Of a stretch of 64,000 bases of DNA, positions 42,382 to 51,811 are shown in pieces. The notes below the pieces were generated by a model. That model searched no databases. It was not told the DNA's origin and worked only from the letters and a program-made list of their open reading frames with translations. Both the position numbers and the translations under genes were made by a program. Origin of the DNA: Halobellus inordinatus (GTDB taxonomy: Archaea > Halobacteriota > Halobacteria > Halobacteriales > Haloferacaceae); the NCBI RefSeq assembly GCF_024464655.1, contig NZ_JANHAV010000001.1:310001-374000 (forward strand). Reading direction: 5' to 3'. Numbering within the stretch: the first letter of the stretch is position 1; each line of letters begins with the position of its first letter.

Positions 42382-44165
42382 TGCCGGCGACCGACGACCG
42401 CGTCGTTCGTGCGGCACGCCGACTCGCGCGTTGGTATCCAAGCGACGTCGAGCCGACAGCAGAGCTTCACCGGTCGCTGGCGTTTCTCGAGAGCGACCTC
42501 CGAGCCCAGACGGTCGTCCGGGCCGGGTACGTGCTCGCCCCCTTTGCTGCGATCCTCGTGTTGTGTGGGGTCGTACTCGCCGTCCCGTCACTCCCGTTCG
42601 TGGCCGCGGCCTCGGCGGCCGCGGGCCTCGGTCTCGGAGTTACTCACCTCGTCCACCGGCTCCCCGTCGCGGCCGCGACACTCCGACGGTCGCGGGCTCT
42701 CGGCGACGCACCCGGACTCGTCGCCCGCGCAGCCCTTCGGCTTCGGCTCGAAGCAGCGCCCGAACGCGCCGCCACGTTCGCGGCCCAGACCGGTGAAGGG
42801 CCACTCGCTCGGAGCCTCGCTGCACACATCGACCGGACGCGCGCCGGCCCGGCTGCGGGACTCGGCGGCTTCGCCGCGGAGTGGCACTCGTGGTTCCCAG
42901 CACTCGAACGGTCGACGTCGCTGCTCTTGAGTGCCTCCGACGCCCCCGCGGAGGAACGTGACCACGCGCTCGATCGCGCACTGGAGACGGTGCTCGACGG
43001 GGCGCGAACCGAGATGGCGACCTTCGCAGGCGACATTCGCGGTCCGGCCAGCGGAATCTACGCGTTCGGCGTGCTCCTGCCGCTCGCACTCGTCGGCGTG
43101 TTGCCGGCCGCCCGTGCTGGCGGGGTGTCAGTACCGGCGATGGCGTTCGTCGGCCTCTACGACGTCGTCCTCCCGGTAGGGTTGGTGTTTGCCGGAGCCT
43201 GGCTCCTGCTTCGGCGTCCGATCGCGCTCGCCCCGCCGCGCGTGACGACCGGGCATCCGGACGTGCCGTCCGGGCGGTGGCGCGGGGTCGCCGCGGCGTC
43301 GGGTGGCCTCGTCCTCGGGGCCGCTGTTGGGTCGCTCGTCGCGCCGTGGGCGACACCAGTCGGTGCCGCGGGGCTCTCTCTCGGGGCCGGTCTCACCGCG
43401 TACTACCGCCCGATGGCGGCGGTCCGTCGCGACGTCACCGCGGTCGAATCGGGGCTCGCGGACGCGACAGCCGTCATCGGACGTCGGGTCGGAGCCGGCG
43501 AGTCCGTCGAGACGGCGATCGAATCGGCTGCCGACGCGACGACGGGACGGACGAGCGAAGTATTCGACGCCGCGGCGGGCGTCCAACGTCGTCTGCGCGT
43601 CGGCGTACACCGAGCGTTCCTCGGGGCGCACGGCGCACTCGAACACGTTCCGAGCCCGCGGGCCCGCGCGACGGCATCGCTCTTAGCCGTCGCAGCCAGA
43701 GAGGGCCGACCTGCCGGTCCGACACTCGTCACGCTGGCCGATCATCTGACCGAACTCCGGCGCGTCGAGGCCGACGCACGCCGCGAACTCGCAGCGATCA
43801 CGGGTACACTCGGACACACCGCGGCGCTGTTCGGTCCGCTCGTCGGCGGCGCGACCGTGGCGATGGCGACACAGATGGCCGCATCCGGCGTCGGCGCGGG
43901 CCAGCAGTCGCTGGGCGCGTCAGCCGCAAGCCGTTCGTCGATTGCTGGATCGGCAGCCCCGGGGGCGACGACGCTCGACCCTGCGCTGCTCGGCGCAGCG
44001 GTCGGCCTGTACGTTCTCGCGCTCGCGGCTATTCTCACTGTCGTGGCGACGGGACTGGACCGCGGTCTCGATCGGACGCTCGTGGGGTACCGTGTCGGAC
44101 TGGCGCTGCTGTCGGCGACGGTGGCGTATCTCGCGGCGTTTCTCGGGGCGTCGATGCTGTTCTGA
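42381..44165 (+). CDS. TadC/PilC-like polytopic membrane platform protein, 594 aa
   Basis: Type II secretion F-type membrane protein. Helices: YVLAPFAAILVLCGVVLAVP, GIYAFGVLLPLALVGVLPAA, GLVLGAAVGSLVAPWATPVG and a C-terminal group ending AYLAAFLGASMLF. Two T2SF-like cytoplasmic domains appear, one near residues 115-200 and one near 345-480 (LADATAVIGRRVGAGESVET). It forms the inner-membrane platform with the ATPase. The one-base overlap with the ATPase gene shows translational coupling. Confidence 0.9.
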   Translation: MPATDDRVVRAARRLARWYPSDVEPTAELHRSLAFLESDLRAQTVVRAGYVLAPFAAILVLCGVVLAVPSLPFVAAASAAAGLGLGVTHLVHRLPVAAATLRRSRALGDAPGLVARAALRLRLEAAPERAATFAAQTGEGPLARSLAAHIDRTRAGPAAGLGGFAAEWHSWFPALERSTSLLLSASDAPAEERDHALDRALETVLDGARTEMATFAGDIRGPASGIYAFGVLLPLALVGVLPAARAGGVSVPAMAFVGLYDVVLPVGLVFAGAWLLLRRPIALAPPRVTTGHPDVPSGRWRGVAAASGGLVLGAAVGSLVAPWATPVGAAGLSLGAGLTAYYRPMAAVRRDVTAVESGLADATAVIGRRVGAGESVETAIESAADATTGRTSEVFDAAAGVQRRLRVGVHRAFLGAHGALEHVPSPRARATASLLAVAAREGRPAGPTLVTLADHLTELRRVEADARRELAAITGTLGHTAALFGPLVGGATVAMATQMAASGVGAGQQSLGASAASRSSIAGSAAPGATTLDPALLGAAVGLYVLALAAILTVVATGLDRGLDRTLVGYRVGLALLSATVAYLAAFLGASMLF

Positions 44166-44216
44166 CCGGGGCACAATTTCGGGAGGCCGACCAGCAGTGC
44201 TCCGCGGCGGCGAGCG

Positions 44217-44224
44217 TTTATATA
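44217..44224 (+). promoter_or_regulatory. TATA box of the pilus-like cluster, promoter 3
   Basis: TTTATATA, centred 26.5 bases before the ATG at 44247, identical in spacing to promoters 1 and 2, but without the shared TGACGCGGCCAC block. Confidence 0.7.
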
Positions 44225-44246
44225 CGGAGACGGCACCAGCCGCCCT

Positions 44247-44726
44247 ATGTTCGACCTCACACTCGACGCGTGGTACGCGTGGATCGGCCTGTCGCTGACG
44301 GGCGTCGCACTCGTCGGTGCCGCTACCGGACTTCCGACTGCCCCGCCACCGGACGCAGGTGCCGTCGCGGCGACGATCGACCGCGTCGCGGCCGCAGAGT
44401 ACACCGCGACTGGCGAGCACCCGCTCGACGCCGAGGAGGTCCGGCTCGGGACGCGCCGCGTCGGACTCCGCTCGGACGCGGGGACGGCTCACGCGACGGT
44501 GGCGTTCGGCCCCGTTACTCCTGTCCCCGCCGGCGACTCGCCGCTTCGGGAGGTGCTGCACGGGACGCCGCCCGACCGGGCGTTCCGCTCGCCGGCGGCG
44601 TTCCGACAGGCAGTCGTCAGCGCCAGAGCCGACGCGACGGAGGCGCCGTGGCGTGTCGTGGATCGAACGCTGATCGTTCGCCGGACGACCTGGGACGACG
44701 TCGACGTGGTGCTCGTCGATGCGTAA
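44247..44726 (+). CDS. Membrane-anchored protein of the pilus-like cluster, 159 aa
   Basis: Starts with an N-terminal helix (WYAWIGLSLTGVALVGAATG) and continues as an alanine- and acid-rich soluble domain with VAATIDRVAAAEYTATGEH, FGPVTPVPAGDSPLREVL and PWRVVDRTLIVRRTTWDDVD. It may be a pseudopilin-like or minor subunit. The name DUF7283 is from memory. It overlaps the next gene by eight bases. Confidence 0.75.
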   Translation: MFDLTLDAWYAWIGLSLTGVALVGAATGLPTAPPPDAGAVAATIDRVAAAEYTATGEHPLDAEEVRLGTRRVGLRSDAGTAHATVAFGPVTPVPAGDSPLREVLHGTPPDRAFRSPAAFRQAVVSARADATEAPWRVVDRTLIVRRTTWDDVDVVLVDA

Positions 44727-45129
44727 CGAGGCGAGGGCGGCCGAACGGGCCCAGACGTCACCGATAGTGGCGCTCGTCGCGCTCTTCGCGGTCTGTGCTG
44801 GCCTGTCGCTGTACGCCACCACACTCGGTGCCGTGACGCCGTCAGAGACGACGAACGAACTCGCAGAGCCGACGCTCGACCGCGTCTACGGCGAGATCCA
44901 CGGTGGCGGCGTCGTCTCTCCCGTGAGCCTCGTTCGGGCAGACAGGGTCGCGCCAGACGGCTACCGCGTCGCGGTCGTGCTCACGACACAGAACGCGCGC
45001 TGGACGAACGGCCGTCGGCCGCCGCACGACGTCGGCAGCGACGCCGACAGTGCTGCCCGGCCGGTGAGCGTTGCGATGGGGGACGGCGACGTCGAGTGGG
45101 GTCAGCTACGGGTCTGGGTGTGGCGATGA
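44719..45129 (+). CDS. Pilin-like N-terminus protein of the cluster, 136 aa
   Basis: Its N-terminus EARAAERAQTSPIVALVALFAV resembles a prepilin: charged segment, small residues, then a hydrophobic helix. The remaining part is a compact beta-rich domain (VSLVRADRVAPDGYRVAVVL, VEWGQLRVWVW). It is the best candidate pilin-type subunit in the cluster, but prepilin cleavage was not proven. Overlaps the next gene by four bases (ATGA). DUF7285 by memory. Confidence 0.7.
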   Translation: MRNEARAAERAQTSPIVALVALFAVCAGLSLYATTLGAVTPSETTNELAEPTLDRVYGEIHGGGVVSPVSLVRADRVAPDGYRVAVVLTTQNARWTNGRRPPHDVGSDADSAARPVSVAMGDGDVEWGQLRVWVWR

Positions 45130-46031
45130 ACGCCGCTCTCGACGCAGTGGTTTGTCTGCTCCTCGTCTCCGCGTCCGTCTTCGGTCTGGTGAGTGTCGAG
45201 CAGTCGCCACCGCAGAACCCTGGACAGGCCGACGCCGTCTCCGACGCGCTCGCGACGACGACGGCACAGGTGACCTACTCGCTCGCCCCCGGCGTTCGTG
45301 CCCTCGACGACGCTGATCCACGGTATGGGAACGCGGCCGAAACGCCTCTCGACTCGCCCGAACTCGACCGGACTGCGCACGGGAGCCTCGCCGGATTGCT
45401 CGCTCGCGCCGCGACGGGAACTGCGGGCGTCACCCTGGACTCGGCGGACTCAGATCCCGAGGCAGCCCCACTCACGCGGACCCGCGCGGACTTCCGCCGG
45501 GCCGTGCGGGAAGCCGTCCGCGCTCGAACCGGCGCGACCGCTCGGATCGACGCAGTGTGGCGACCGTATCCCGACGCGCCGGTCGGCGGTGCTGTCGGCG
45601 TCGGTCCTCGACCGCCTACCGATGGCGTCCACACGGCGACGCTCGTCGTCCCGACTGGGGTCGCACCGATCGATGCGTCGGAAACGACCGATTTCGAGAC
45701 ACTCGGCCGCGCAGTCGCCGACCGGACCGTGCAGGTACTCGTCCCGCCCGGCCCCGCGCACGTCACGCTCCGCGGTGACGATCCGGCCGCTGGGTTGGTT
45801 CGATATCGGTACGCGCGCCTCGAAGCCGAAATGAACACGTCGCTGTCTGCCCCGCTCGCGACCGAAGACACCGATGCCGCGAACGCCTGCGTCGCTGACG
45901 CGCTCGCCCGGCAGGTGACTGCAGACTTACGGAGTCGATACGACACGCCGGCTGCGGCCGCGGAGTCGGTGTCCGTGTCTTCAGTTCGGATCATCGTTCG
46001 TACCTGGAACCCCTCGGCGGAGGCTCGCTGA
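45126..46031 (+). CDS. Membrane-anchored protein of the cluster, 301 aa
   Basis: N-terminal helix (AALDAVVCLLLVSASVFGLVS) followed by a large soluble domain with conserved-looking blocks VSDALATTTAQVTYSLAPG, TVQVLVPPGPAHVTLRGDDP and VSVSSVRIIVRTWNPSAEAR. The ATG at 45126 overlaps the previous stop and the end overlaps the next ATG, so it is tightly coupled to both. Function unknown; DUF7284 by memory. It is probably an extracellular or membrane-bound assembly subunit. Confidence 0.75.
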   Translation: MNAALDAVVCLLLVSASVFGLVSVEQSPPQNPGQADAVSDALATTTAQVTYSLAPGVRALDDADPRYGNAAETPLDSPELDRTAHGSLAGLLARAATGTAGVTLDSADSDPEAAPLTRTRADFRRAVREAVRARTGATARIDAVWRPYPDAPVGGAVGVGPRPPTDGVHTATLVVPTGVAPIDASETTDFETLGRAVADRTVQVLVPPGPAHVTLRGDDPAAGLVRYRYARLEAEMNTSLSAPLATEDTDAANACVADALARQVTADLRSRYDTPAAAAESVSVSSVRIIVRTWNPSAEAR

Positions 46032-49000
46032 TGCGGCTCGCAGACGACGACCGCGCGCGGGTCCCGTTCGCCCTCGTCGGCGTGCTGCTCCTCGTTGGCA
46101 GTTCGACGTTCGCGGCCTCACTCGCGACACCGGGTCCCGAACCGATCGACCGCTCGGCTGACGTCGTCGCCGATCGCGTCGACGCCGAGGTGACCGCCGC
46201 ACTCCGCGGCGCCGTTCGGGATGCGGCGCGGGCGGCTGCTCGCGACCCCGTGACCATCGCAGCAGACACCGAGGCCGGACGCGCGCTCGCGGGTTCGCAG
46301 ACGTTCCGTCGCCACCTCCGGCTTCGCGTGTTCCTCGCTGCTCGTGATGCTGTCGCGGCGGTCGAACACCGCCGAGGGCAGAGCGCCGCGCGGGCATCGC
46401 TCGGTAAGTCCGTCGAGACCGTTCCGGGCGCACTCGGTCACGTCTCGCTCGCGAGCGCCGACGACGGGACGGAACTGCGAGTGACGGTCCACGACGTCGT
46501 TCTGACGATCGAACGGGACGGACGTGTCGTCGAGACCAGCCAGCGCGACCGGACGATAACCGTCGGCGTCCCCGTCCTGGCGCTGCACGACCGAACCGAA
46601 GCGTTCCAGGCACGCCTGGACGCGGACCCAATCGACGCACCGGGCCTCGCTCGCCGGACGACGATTGGCGTCACCGCGATGGCGCAGGCCCGTGGCCTCG
46701 GTCAGTACGGCGGGCTACCGATCTCGAACGTCGTGGCGAACCGCCACGTCGCGCTCTCGACGAACGCCGGCCTCCTCGACGCCCAGCGGGCGGCGTTCGG
46801 TAGAGCTGATCCGGACGCTGCCGCTGGGGTTCGCGCGGCGACGCTGCAGACCGGCGCGACCGACCTCCTCGGCCCGAGAACGGACCCGCGTGTCGTGTCG
46901 GCAGTGACCGGTCAACTTCCGAGTCCCAACGACGCCGATCGCGCGGATTCCGACGGGAGATCTGGGGCGTTGCCGGCGACCCGATCGATTTCGGTGGGTG
47001 TGAACGGCACGGCCGACGAGGCGTTTTTGTCACTGCTCCGCGGGACGCGCGGAGCCGACAGCCTCGACGCCGTCCTGCGGGACGGCTACCGGGCGAGAGT
47101 CTCCATCGACGCCGAGGCGTGGACGGTCCGAAACGGCCGGCGACCCGCCCCACGCGCACCAGGTCCCAACTGGACGCTCGTCTACTCCGACGTCTCGACT
47201 GACGTCGCCGTCACCGGAAGTGGGCAGTCGCGGTCTGTGTCTCGAACGGGGATCGGAACGCGGCGGCTCTACACGGCAACCCGACGCGTCGTAGAGCACC
47301 GGCGAGTGGATCGGACCTGGGTCAAGGTGAATGCGACACCACAAACGACGTCCGCGTCGTGGCGGGACGTCTCCCGTGTCCGGGTGACCGCGACCGGCCG
47401 GCTCGGTGGCGGGAGAGCGCCCGCCCGCCCCGTCCGACCGCTCTTCGAATCCGGCGGGGCGCTCGATGGACCGAACCTCAGAGCGGGACGCACAGCCAGC
47501 CGTGAGCTCGTGTCGGACCTCGGGGGACCCGACGCGATCGCTCGCCGTGCAGTCACCGGTGGCCGGACGAGTGCCTCGACCGCGATGGTCGGCGACCGGC
47601 CCGCGGAACTCGCCGACTGGGTGTACGCGGACGTCGCGCGACTCCGCGATCGTGTGCGGCACCTCTCTGTCGAGGTCGACGCCAGTGCTGCGGCCACGGG
47701 GCGAGCCAACGGTGCGGCGCGCCTCGCGTCGCTCGTCCGCGACCGACGTGCCGTACTCCTCGACGCGCCTGAAACCTACGACGGCGTCGCGGACCGAACC
47801 CGCGTCGCCACTCGTGCGGCGTATCTCGACCAGCTACTCGCTGCGCTCGACGCCCGCGCTGACCGGACCCGGAAGCAAAACACCGGCATCGGTCGCGCGC
47901 TCGACGCGAAAGGGATCGCGGCCTCACGCGCGAACGATCTCGCAGATCTCACGCCCGAGCCGCCATCGCCCCGTCGGGACGTCGGGACGGCCGCAGGCGC
48001 ACGCGGAGAGGTCGTCTTCGTCCCCGACGGCGACCCGGCGTATCTCGCGCCCGAACCGGTCGAGGGAACTCTCGTCGACGGTATCGACGACGACGAACAG
48101 TACGTCGGTCTCGCCGTCCGAAATCTGAACGTATTTGCCGTCCCGTACGGCGAAGCGGCGGATCTCGTCACACGAACGCTCTTCGGGAACGCTGGACGCG
48201 TCTCGCTGCACACCGCGGGGCAGGCGCTCGTCACCGCCGACCAGACGCTCGAAACGCACACTGATCCGACGCTCCGAACGCGTACCGACGCGCTGCGGTC
48301 GAACGTCGCCCGCTCGATGGGCCACGTTCGACAACGCACGAAGCGAACGCTCGCTCGCGAGACGACACTCTCGCCGACAGAGCGGACTGCCGTCGTCCGC
48401 CGCGCGTTCGCGCGCTGGGCCGGCCCGGGCGAGCGTGCGATCGCGGCGACCGACGGGTCCCTCGCTCGCGAGGTTGCGACAGTGGCCGTCGCTGAAACGA
48501 CAGGCACTGGTTCGAGCGAGGTAGCGGAAGATCGCGTCCGTACGGCGCTGCGCGTCGACCTGCGGCGGGCAGCGACGTCGAAACGGGTCCGCGTTCCCCA
48601 GTCGGCCGTTGACGAGACAGTCTCGACGACGCGCGACGTCGCCCGCGAGATGGCGACTCGAACCGCCGAGAACGCGACCCAGCAGGGGATCGCTCGCGCA
48701 ACGAACGGGACGCTCGGCGAGATCCCCGCTGGACTCCCGATCCTGCCGACGCTCAATCCGTGGGTCGCCACGGCGAACCTCTGGATCGTGGAATCCCGCG
48801 GTGCTTACGGTCGGTTCGCCGTCGAAGCAGCCACCGGTCCGACGACGTACGTCCGCGACGGGACGACCGTGGCGCTCGACGTCGACGGCGATGGGGTCGA
48901 CGAACGACTCGGACGGAACGAACGCGTCGACTTCCGCGTGCGGACGGTCGCCGTCGTGGCCGTGCCCCCCGGAAAATTCGGCGTCGGCGACACCGACGGC

Positions 49001-49087
49001 AACGTCGACGAGCGATCAGTCGCGTGGAGCGGGCCGGTTCCGGGGCCTCGCTGTACGACGCCGACGGGGCAGTGTCCGAGAGAATGA
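46031..49087 (+). CDS. Large membrane-anchored protein of the pilus-like cluster, 1018 aa
   Basis: N-terminal charged segment and helix (RARVPFALVGVLLLVGSSTF), then almost 1,000 residues of alanine/arginine-rich exported-looking sequence (IATRRLYTATRRVVEHRRVD-like strands, VGLAVRNLNVFAVPYGEAAD). A C-terminal calcium-type motif DVDGDGVDERLG near residues 956-967 and a second acidic loop GDTDGNVDERS follow. It is exceptionally long for a pilus cluster member, so it could be an adhesin-like or tip subunit (inference). DUF7286 by memory. The gene ends 48 bases before sufD, which is convergent. Confidence 0.75.
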   Translation: MRLADDDRARVPFALVGVLLLVGSSTFAASLATPGPEPIDRSADVVADRVDAEVTAALRGAVRDAARAAARDPVTIAADTEAGRALAGSQTFRRHLRLRVFLAARDAVAAVEHRRGQSAARASLGKSVETVPGALGHVSLASADDGTELRVTVHDVVLTIERDGRVVETSQRDRTITVGVPVLALHDRTEAFQARLDADPIDAPGLARRTTIGVTAMAQARGLGQYGGLPISNVVANRHVALSTNAGLLDAQRAAFGRADPDAAAGVRAATLQTGATDLLGPRTDPRVVSAVTGQLPSPNDADRADSDGRSGALPATRSISVGVNGTADEAFLSLLRGTRGADSLDAVLRDGYRARVSIDAEAWTVRNGRRPAPRAPGPNWTLVYSDVSTDVAVTGSGQSRSVSRTGIGTRRLYTATRRVVEHRRVDRTWVKVNATPQTTSASWRDVSRVRVTATGRLGGGRAPARPVRPLFESGGALDGPNLRAGRTASRELVSDLGGPDAIARRAVTGGRTSASTAMVGDRPAELADWVYADVARLRDRVRHLSVEVDASAAATGRANGAARLASLVRDRRAVLLDAPETYDGVADRTRVATRAAYLDQLLAALDARADRTRKQNTGIGRALDAKGIAASRANDLADLTPEPPSPRRDVGTAAGARGEVVFVPDGDPAYLAPEPVEGTLVDGIDDDEQYVGLAVRNLNVFAVPYGEAADLVTRTLFGNAGRVSLHTAGQALVTADQTLETHTDPTLRTRTDALRSNVARSMGHVRQRTKRTLARETTLSPTERTAVVRRAFARWAGPGERAIAATDGSLAREVATVAVAETTGTGSSEVAEDRVRTALRVDLRRAATSKRVRVPQSAVDETVSTTRDVAREMATRTAENATQQGIARATNGTLGEIPAGLPILPTLNPWVATANLWIVESRGAYGRFAVEAATGPTTYVRDGTTVALDVDGDGVDERLGRNERVDFRVRTVAVVAVPPGKFGVGDTDGNVDERSVAWSGPVPGPRCTTPTGQCPRE

Positions 49088-49134
49088 GACCGCGCGGAAA
49101 GTGCGGGAGAAAGAACCGTAAGTAAAAGCGTCGG

Positions 49135-50346
49135 TTACTGCAGCCGTGCGGCGATCAGCGCTTCGAGATCGTCGCGGAACTCCTCGACTTCGATCTCTTC
49201 GAGGACGGGGACGAAGAAGCCCTCGACGAGCATATTCCGCGCGCGCCGGGGCGGGATGGCTCGCGAGACCATATAGAACAGGTCTTCCTGGTCGACCTGT
49301 CCGACAGTCGCCGAGTGCGACGCCTCGGTGTCGTGATTCTGAATGATCAGCTTCGGCGACGCGTCGGCCTCGCTCTCGTCCGAAAGCATCAGCGTGTTCT
49401 CGCGCTGGTAGGAGTTCGTGTCCCACGCGTCGCGACCGACGTCCTGGACGCCCTCGTACACCGAGCGCGCCTCGTCGTCGAGGACGCCTCGGGTGACGAG
49501 ATCTGCGGTCGTGTGTTCGGCGTTGTGCCAGACGCGGGCGTTGACGTCGAAGTGCTGGTCGTCGTGGCCGAAGAACGCGCCGACGATCTTCGTCTCGGCG
49601 GCGTCGCCGTTGAGTTCGCTCTCGACGTCGCTGCGAGTCAGCCGCGATCCGAGGTTGCCCTCGATCCAGTTGACCGTCGCGTACGTGCCGACGTCCGCGC
49701 GCTTGAGCGAGTAGCTGTAGGTGTCTTCGTTCAGATTCTGCAGCGACCCGTACTGGACGTAGGAGTTCTCGCCGGCGTCGATCTCGACGAGGTTCGAGAA
49801 GTACCGCGAGCCCTCTACGTCAGCACCCGACTCGATGCTCTCGAGGATCGTGACCGACGCGGACTCCTCGGTGACGACGAGCGTGTGACTGAACAGCGAT
49901 CGGGAGTTCATCTCCGCGCGGATCGTCACGTCCTCGGCGTCGACTCCTTCGGGGACGTAGACGACCGTGCCGGTCGTGAACAGCGCGGCCGACAGCGCGG
50001 TCAGGTAGTTCTCCTGCGGGTCGATCGTCGATCCGAACGCGGACTCGACGACGTCGGGGTGCGCGTCGAGTGCTTCGGTGAACGTGAGCACCTCGACGCC
50101 CTCGTCGGCGGTGCGCTCGGTCTCGTCGACCTGTTCGAGCGGGTCGACGAGCGACTCGAAGTCGAGCGCTTCGAGGTTCGTCCAGCGGCGGCCGGGCGTC
50201 TGGATGACGTCCGGCAGATCGAGCGTTTCGAGCGCGTCGAGGGCGTCGAGTCGCGCTTCGAGTAGCCACTCGGGTTCCTCGCGCTGCTCGGAGATCTCTC
50301 GGACCGTCTCCGCAGAGAGGTTCGCGGGAAGTTGTGCGCCGCTCAT
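49135..50346 (-). CDS. sufD: Iron-sulfur cluster assembly protein SufD
   Basis: Scaffold partner of SufB and SufC. The beta-helical core (ETKIVGAFFGHDDQHFDVNA and NTEASHSATVGQVDQEDLFY) matches SufB/SufD. At 403 aa it is normal. A 1-base gap follows sufB, so translation is coupled. The SufBCD complex builds [Fe-S] clusters in the cytosol. Confidence 0.95.
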   Translation of the reverse strand: MSGAQLPANLSAETVREISEQREEPEWLLEARLDALDALETLDLPDVIQTPGRRWTNLEALDFESLVDPLEQVDETERTADEGVEVLTFTEALDAHPDVVESAFGSTIDPQENYLTALSAALFTTGTVVYVPEGVDAEDVTIRAEMNSRSLFSHTLVVTEESASVTILESIESGADVEGSRYFSNLVEIDAGENSYVQYGSLQNLNEDTYSYSLKRADVGTYATVNWIEGNLGSRLTRSDVESELNGDAAETKIVGAFFGHDDQHFDVNARVWHNAEHTTADLVTRGVLDDEARSVYEGVQDVGRDAWDTNSYQRENTLMLSDESEADASPKLIIQNHDTEASHSATVGQVDQEDLFYMVSRAIPPRRARNMLVEGFFVPVLEEIEVEEFRDDLEALIAARLQ

Positions 50347-50347
50347 A

Positions 50348-51778
50348 CTACCCGAGGCTCCCCTCCATTTCGAGTTCGACGAGGCGGTTGAGTTCGACCG
50401 CGTACTCGATCGGCAGCTCTTCGGTGATCGGCTCGATGAAGCCCGAGACGATCATCTGCTTTGCGTCGTCGTCGTCGAGGCCGCGCGACTGGAGGTAGAA
50501 GACGTCCTCGTCGCCGATCTTACCGACGGTGGCCTCGTGGGCGACGTCGACTTTCGACTCGTTGATCTCCATATACGGCATCGTGTCCGACGTCGACTCG
50601 TTGTCGAACATCAGCGCGTCACACTCGACGGAGGTCGAGGAACCGGACGCGCCGTCGGCGATGTGGACGAGACCGCGGTAGTTCGTCCGGCCGCCGTCCT
50701 TCGAGATCGACTTGGACTCGATCGTCGACTTGGTGTTCGGCGCGTTGTGGTAGACCTTCGCGCCGGTGTCGATGTTCTGGCCCTCGCCTGCGAAGGCGAT
50801 GGTGATGTGGTTGTCGGAGGCGCCGGGACCCTTCAGCACGGTCGAGGGGTACAGCATCGTCGCCTTCGAGCCCATCGAGCCGGAGATCCACTCCATCCGG
50901 CCGCCGGCTTCGACGATCGCGCGCTTGGTGTTGAGGTTGTAGGTGTTCTTCGACCAGTTCTGCACCGTGGAATACTGGACGTGGGCGTCCTCGCCGACGA
51001 ACACTTCGACGCCGCCGGAGTGCAGATTGAACGCCGAGTACTTCGGGGCCGAACAGCCCTCGATGTAGTGAACTTCCGCGCCGTCCTCGGCGACGATGAG
51101 CGTGTGCTCGAACTGGCCCATCCCTTCGGAGTTCATCCGGAAGTACGCCTGCACGGGCATCTCGACTGTCACGTCCTCGGGGACGTAGACGAACGAGCCG
51201 CCGGACCAGACAGCGCCGTGGAGCGCGGCGAACTTGTTGTCGCTCGGGGGGACGCACTTCGTCATGAAGTGCTCGCGGACGATGTCGGGGTGCTCCTGCA
51301 CCGCCTTGTCCATATTCATGAAGATGACGCCCTTCTCCTCCCAGCGCTCCTGCATATTCTGGTAGACGACTTCGGACTCGTACTGGGCGCCGACGCCCGA
51401 GAGCGCGTTCTTCTCGGCCTCGGGGATGCCGAGTTTGTCGAAGGTGTCTTTGATCTCGTCTGGGAGTTCCGTCCAGTCGTCGACGCCCGCGCGGACGTCG
51501 ACGTCGGGCCGGATGTAAGGTACGATCTCTGCGATGTCGACTTCCGAGAGGTCCGGCTGGCCGGGCCAGTCGGTCGGCATCGGCATCTTCTGGAACTGCT
51601 TCAGCGCGCGGAGGCGCCGGTTCAGCATCCACTCGGGTTCGTCTTTGTCCTCGGAGATAACGCGGACCGTCTCTTCGGTCAGGCCCTTCTCGGTCTGGAA
51701 CGCCGAGGACTCCTCCTTCTTGAAGTCGAAGCGAGCCTCGGTGTCCGTCTCTTTGAGGTGATCTTGTTCGGAGCTCAT
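50348..51778 (-). CDS. sufB: Iron-sulfur cluster assembly scaffold SufB
   Basis: SufB is the scaffold of the SUF machine. Visible boxes are EEKGVIFMNMDKAVQEHPDI, GGSFVYVPEDVTVEMPVQAY, YIEGCSAPKYSAFNLHSGGV (with a cysteine that serves as a cluster ligand in family members) and DVAHEATVGKIGDEDVFYLQ. At 476 aa it is full length. It lies between sufC and sufD in one operon. Confidence 0.96.
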   Translation of the reverse strand: MSSEQDHLKETDTEARFDFKKEESSAFQTEKGLTEETVRVISEDKDEPEWMLNRRLRALKQFQKMPMPTDWPGQPDLSEVDIAEIVPYIRPDVDVRAGVDDWTELPDEIKDTFDKLGIPEAEKNALSGVGAQYESEVVYQNMQERWEEKGVIFMNMDKAVQEHPDIVREHFMTKCVPPSDNKFAALHGAVWSGGSFVYVPEDVTVEMPVQAYFRMNSEGMGQFEHTLIVAEDGAEVHYIEGCSAPKYSAFNLHSGGVEVFVGEDAHVQYSTVQNWSKNTYNLNTKRAIVEAGGRMEWISGSMGSKATMLYPSTVLKGPGASDNHITIAFAGEGQNIDTGAKVYHNAPNTKSTIESKSISKDGGRTNYRGLVHIADGASGSSTSVECDALMFDNESTSDTMPYMEINESKVDVAHEATVGKIGDEDVFYLQSRGLDDDDAKQMIVSGFIEPITEELPIEYAVELNRLVELEMEGSLG

Positions 51779-51811
51779 AATTGTGTTTGGTTGCTTAGAT
51801 CTCTGTCCGTA

